DNA from: Chryseobacterium sp.
GTDB taxonomy: Bacteria > Bacteroidota > Bacteroidia > Flavobacteriales > Weeksellaceae
Direction of reading: 5' to 3'
Assembly (NCBI RefSeq): GCF_008831505.1
Contig: NZ_CP044507.1
Location: 2,170,001-2,234,000 of the forward strand
DNA: 64,000 nucleotides
Shown: piece by piece, positions 62,485 to 64,000 of the stretch
How positions within the stretch are numbered: the first letter of the stretch is position 1
Layout of the letters: every line of letters starts with the position of its first letter
Position numbers and translations under genes: made by a program
The notes under the pieces: generated by a model
The model's input: only the letters and a program-made list of their open reading frames with translations
What the model was told of the DNA's origin: nothing
The model's database searches: none

Positions 62485-63831
62485 ATGGCAAAACTCAAAA
62501 CTGCATATTTCTGTCAGAATTGCGGAACTCAGTATCCTCAATGGTTAGGACAATGCAAGAATTGTGGCGAATGGAATACCCTTGTGGAGGAAATAGTAGA
62601 AAAATCTCCGGCCAGGACCACAGGCAGCAAATCCAAACAGCATATCATCAACATCATTGAAGTTGAGACCAGTGAGGAACCGCGCATTACAACACCTTCC
62701 GAGGAACTGAACCGCGTACTGGGCGGCGGTATCGTGCTGGGCTCAGTGACCCTCATAGGTGGCGAACCGGGGATTGGCAAATCCACGCTTCTACTGCAGC
62801 TTGCCCTGAAGATGAAGAAAAAGATTCTTTATGTGTCCGGCGAGGAGAGTGCGTCACAGATTAAAATGCGGGCCGACAGGCTTACAGAACTTCAGAACCC
62901 GAACTGCTACCTTTTCACCGAAACGTCAGTGGAAAAAATCCTGCACGAAGCAAAAAAACTGCAGCCCGATTTTGTAATTATCGACTCCATACAGACGCTG
63001 CAAAGCCAGCTTATTGAAAGTTCGCCCGGCACGGTTTCACAGATACGGGAATGCTCCAATGAGATTATTAAATTTGCCAAAGACAGCAATACACCTGTTT
63101 TTCTGGTAGGCCACATCACCAAAGACGGTCAGATTGCAGGGCCCAAGGTGCTGGAACATATGGTAGATGTAGTACTTAATTTTGACGGAGACCGCAACCA
63201 TCTTTTCCGCCTTTTGCGTGCCAATAAAAACCGTTTCGGATCTACGTCAGAAATTGGAATTTACGAAATGGTGGCGCAGGGACTTAAGGAAATAAAAAAC
63301 CCTTCAGAAATACTGATTACAAAAAAGTTTGAGGAACTCTCGGGCAATTCGGTAGCCGTTACGCTGGAAGGCAACCGGCCGATGCTTATCGAGATTCAGG
63401 CTCTTGTAAGTTCTGCGGTATACGGAACACCGCAAAGAAGCTGTACAGGATATGATTCCAAGCGTCTGAATATGCTGCTGGCAGTTTTGGAAAAACGTGC
63501 CGGGTTTCAGTTGGGAGCCAAAGATGTATTCCTGAACATCACCGGAGGCATCAAAACCGACGATCCGGCGCTGGACCTGGCCGTAGTAGCGTCTATACTT
63601 TCAAGCAATGAGGACAGCGCGATTTCGGAACACTTCTGCTTCGCCGGTGAAATTGGTCTGAGTGGCGAAATCCGTCCGGTAGCACAGATTGAGCAGCGTA
63701 TTTCTGAAGCCGAAAAGCTGGGCTATGAACAAATATTTGTTTCCAAACTGAACAAACTTCCCAAAAGAAAGTCCGGGATTATTGTAGAGGAGGTTAGCAA
63801 GGTGGAAGAATTTCATGACCGTCTTTTTTAA
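62485..63831 (+). CDS. radA: DNA repair protein RadA
   Basis: 448 residues from the ATG at 62485. A recombination helicase-like protein for branch processing. Seen: N-terminal zinc finger CQNCGTQYPQWLGQCKNCGE, Walker A GGEPGIGKST, the KNRFG motif in RANKNRFGST, and the C-terminal Lon-protease-like domain (DVFLNITGGIKTDDPALDLA). A hairpin CAAATC-TTTAC-GATTTG lies upstream at about 62411-62427. Confidence 0.96.
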   Translation: MAKLKTAYFCQNCGTQYPQWLGQCKNCGEWNTLVEEIVEKSPARTTGSKSKQHIINIIEVETSEEPRITTPSEELNRVLGGGIVLGSVTLIGGEPGIGKSTLLLQLALKMKKKILYVSGEESASQIKMRADRLTELQNPNCYLFTETSVEKILHEAKKLQPDFVIIDSIQTLQSQLIESSPGTVSQIRECSNEIIKFAKDSNTPVFLVGHITKDGQIAGPKVLEHMVDVVLNFDGDRNHLFRLLRANKNRFGSTSEIGIYEMVAQGLKEIKNPSEILITKKFEELSGNSVAVTLEGNRPMLIEIQALVSSAVYGTPQRSCTGYDSKRLNMLLAVLEKRAGFQLGAKDVFLNITGGIKTDDPALDLAVVASILSSNEDSAISEHFCFAGEIGLSGEIRPVAQIEQRISEAEKLGYEQIFVSKLNKLPKRKSGIIVEEVSKVEEFHDRLF

Positions 63832-63866
63832 ATTCACCGAGCCATCATGCGGAAGATATTTATAGT

Positions 63867-63874
63867 TATATTTG
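63867..63874 (+). promoter_or_regulatory. Possible -7 box for the gene at 63904
   Basis: TATATTTG fits TAnnTTTG and lies 29 bases before the start; no TTG at the right spacing was found. Confidence 0.4.
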
Positions 63875-63903
63875 GTAAAACTTACCATTAAAACACAAAC
63901 CGC

Positions 63904-64000
63904 ATGAAAAGGAATCTCGCCCTTCTTTACTCATTCTGTACTGCCCTGTTATGTGCTCAGACCTCCTTATTTCAGAATCCGGTGAATCCGGCCCACCTTC
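63904..64000 (+). CDS. Secreted protein, N-terminal part (cut by window edge)
   Basis: Only the first 32 residues are inside. A signal peptide is clear (basic start MKRNLALLYSFCTALLCAQ, likely cut after the final Gln-type site). The mature start TSLFQNPVNPAHL has no known motif. The product cannot be named from this part. Confidence 0.6.
   Translation, partial: MKRNLALLYSFCTALLCAQTSLFQNPVNPAHL

Overview
The window is a chromosomal segment of a flavobacterium (Bacteroidota, class Flavobacteriia). The closest look is to the Chryseobacterium/Kaistella group (Weeksellaceae), but that rank is an inference from gene content, not from a marker tree. The evidence is a SusC/SusD pair, GSCFA, WbqC, DUF5683 and DUF6438 proteins, a long Bacteroidota-type signal peptidase I, a short MenE, and several promoters of the Bacteroidota form TTG-N19/20-TAnnTTTG. 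Most of the window is ordinary vertically inherited core genome. No phage, transposase, CRISPR array, restriction system or secretion island was seen.

Layout. 1-10 kb: genes on the minus strand, read leftward as tonB-like, parA, parB, DUF5683, dapB, lepB, wbqC-like, an S8 protease, a lipocalin-like lipoprotein, an OmpA-family lipoprotein and the start of a UbiA-type prenyltransferase. Just upstream of parA lie two perfect DnaA boxes in inverted orientation. 10-19 kb: a small unknown gene, purA on minus, then plus-strand hpt, adk, obg, an AT-rich patch with two small orphan genes between structured inverted repeats, a DUF389 membrane protein, a DUF6438 lipoprotein and an RhlE-type helicase. 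19-30 kb: mainly minus strand: tatD, GSCFA, a polyprenyl synthetase, a PiT phosphate transporter with its DUF47 partner, DUF2490, a DeaD-type helicase, a TlpA-like thioredoxin, trmD and an NDH-2 dehydrogenase.

30-48 kb: mainly plus strand: GH25 lysozyme, ABC-F ATPase, a siderophore TonB receptor with a PepSY-type partner, HMG-CoA reductase with a 56-residue gene and a DUF423 gene coupled behind it, sucC, pfkA, gapA, an MpaB-type oxygenase, recA, htpG and a deoxyhypusine-synthase-like protein. An alkyltransferase-like protein sits on minus. 48-64 kb: a GreA/GreB-like protein, arfB and menE, tRNA-Gln, argS, susD-susC, rnhB, yidC, pyrG, a PAP2 phosphatase, radA and the start of a secreted protein.

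How they work together. The window covers chromosome partition (ParAB), nucleotide synthesis (purA, hpt, adk, pyrG), central carbon metabolism (pfkA, gapA, sucC), isoprenoid and quinone supply (HMG-CoA reductase, polyprenyl synthetase, menE, NDH-2), protein export (lepB, yidC), translation and rescue (argS, trmD, arfB, tRNA-Gln) and DNA repair (recA, radA, ATL). The least explained items are the DnaA-box pair at parAB, the AT-rich orphan island, two operator-like palindromes bracketing the TonB-receptor promoter, several noncoding repeat elements, and the deoxyhypusine-synthase-like gene.
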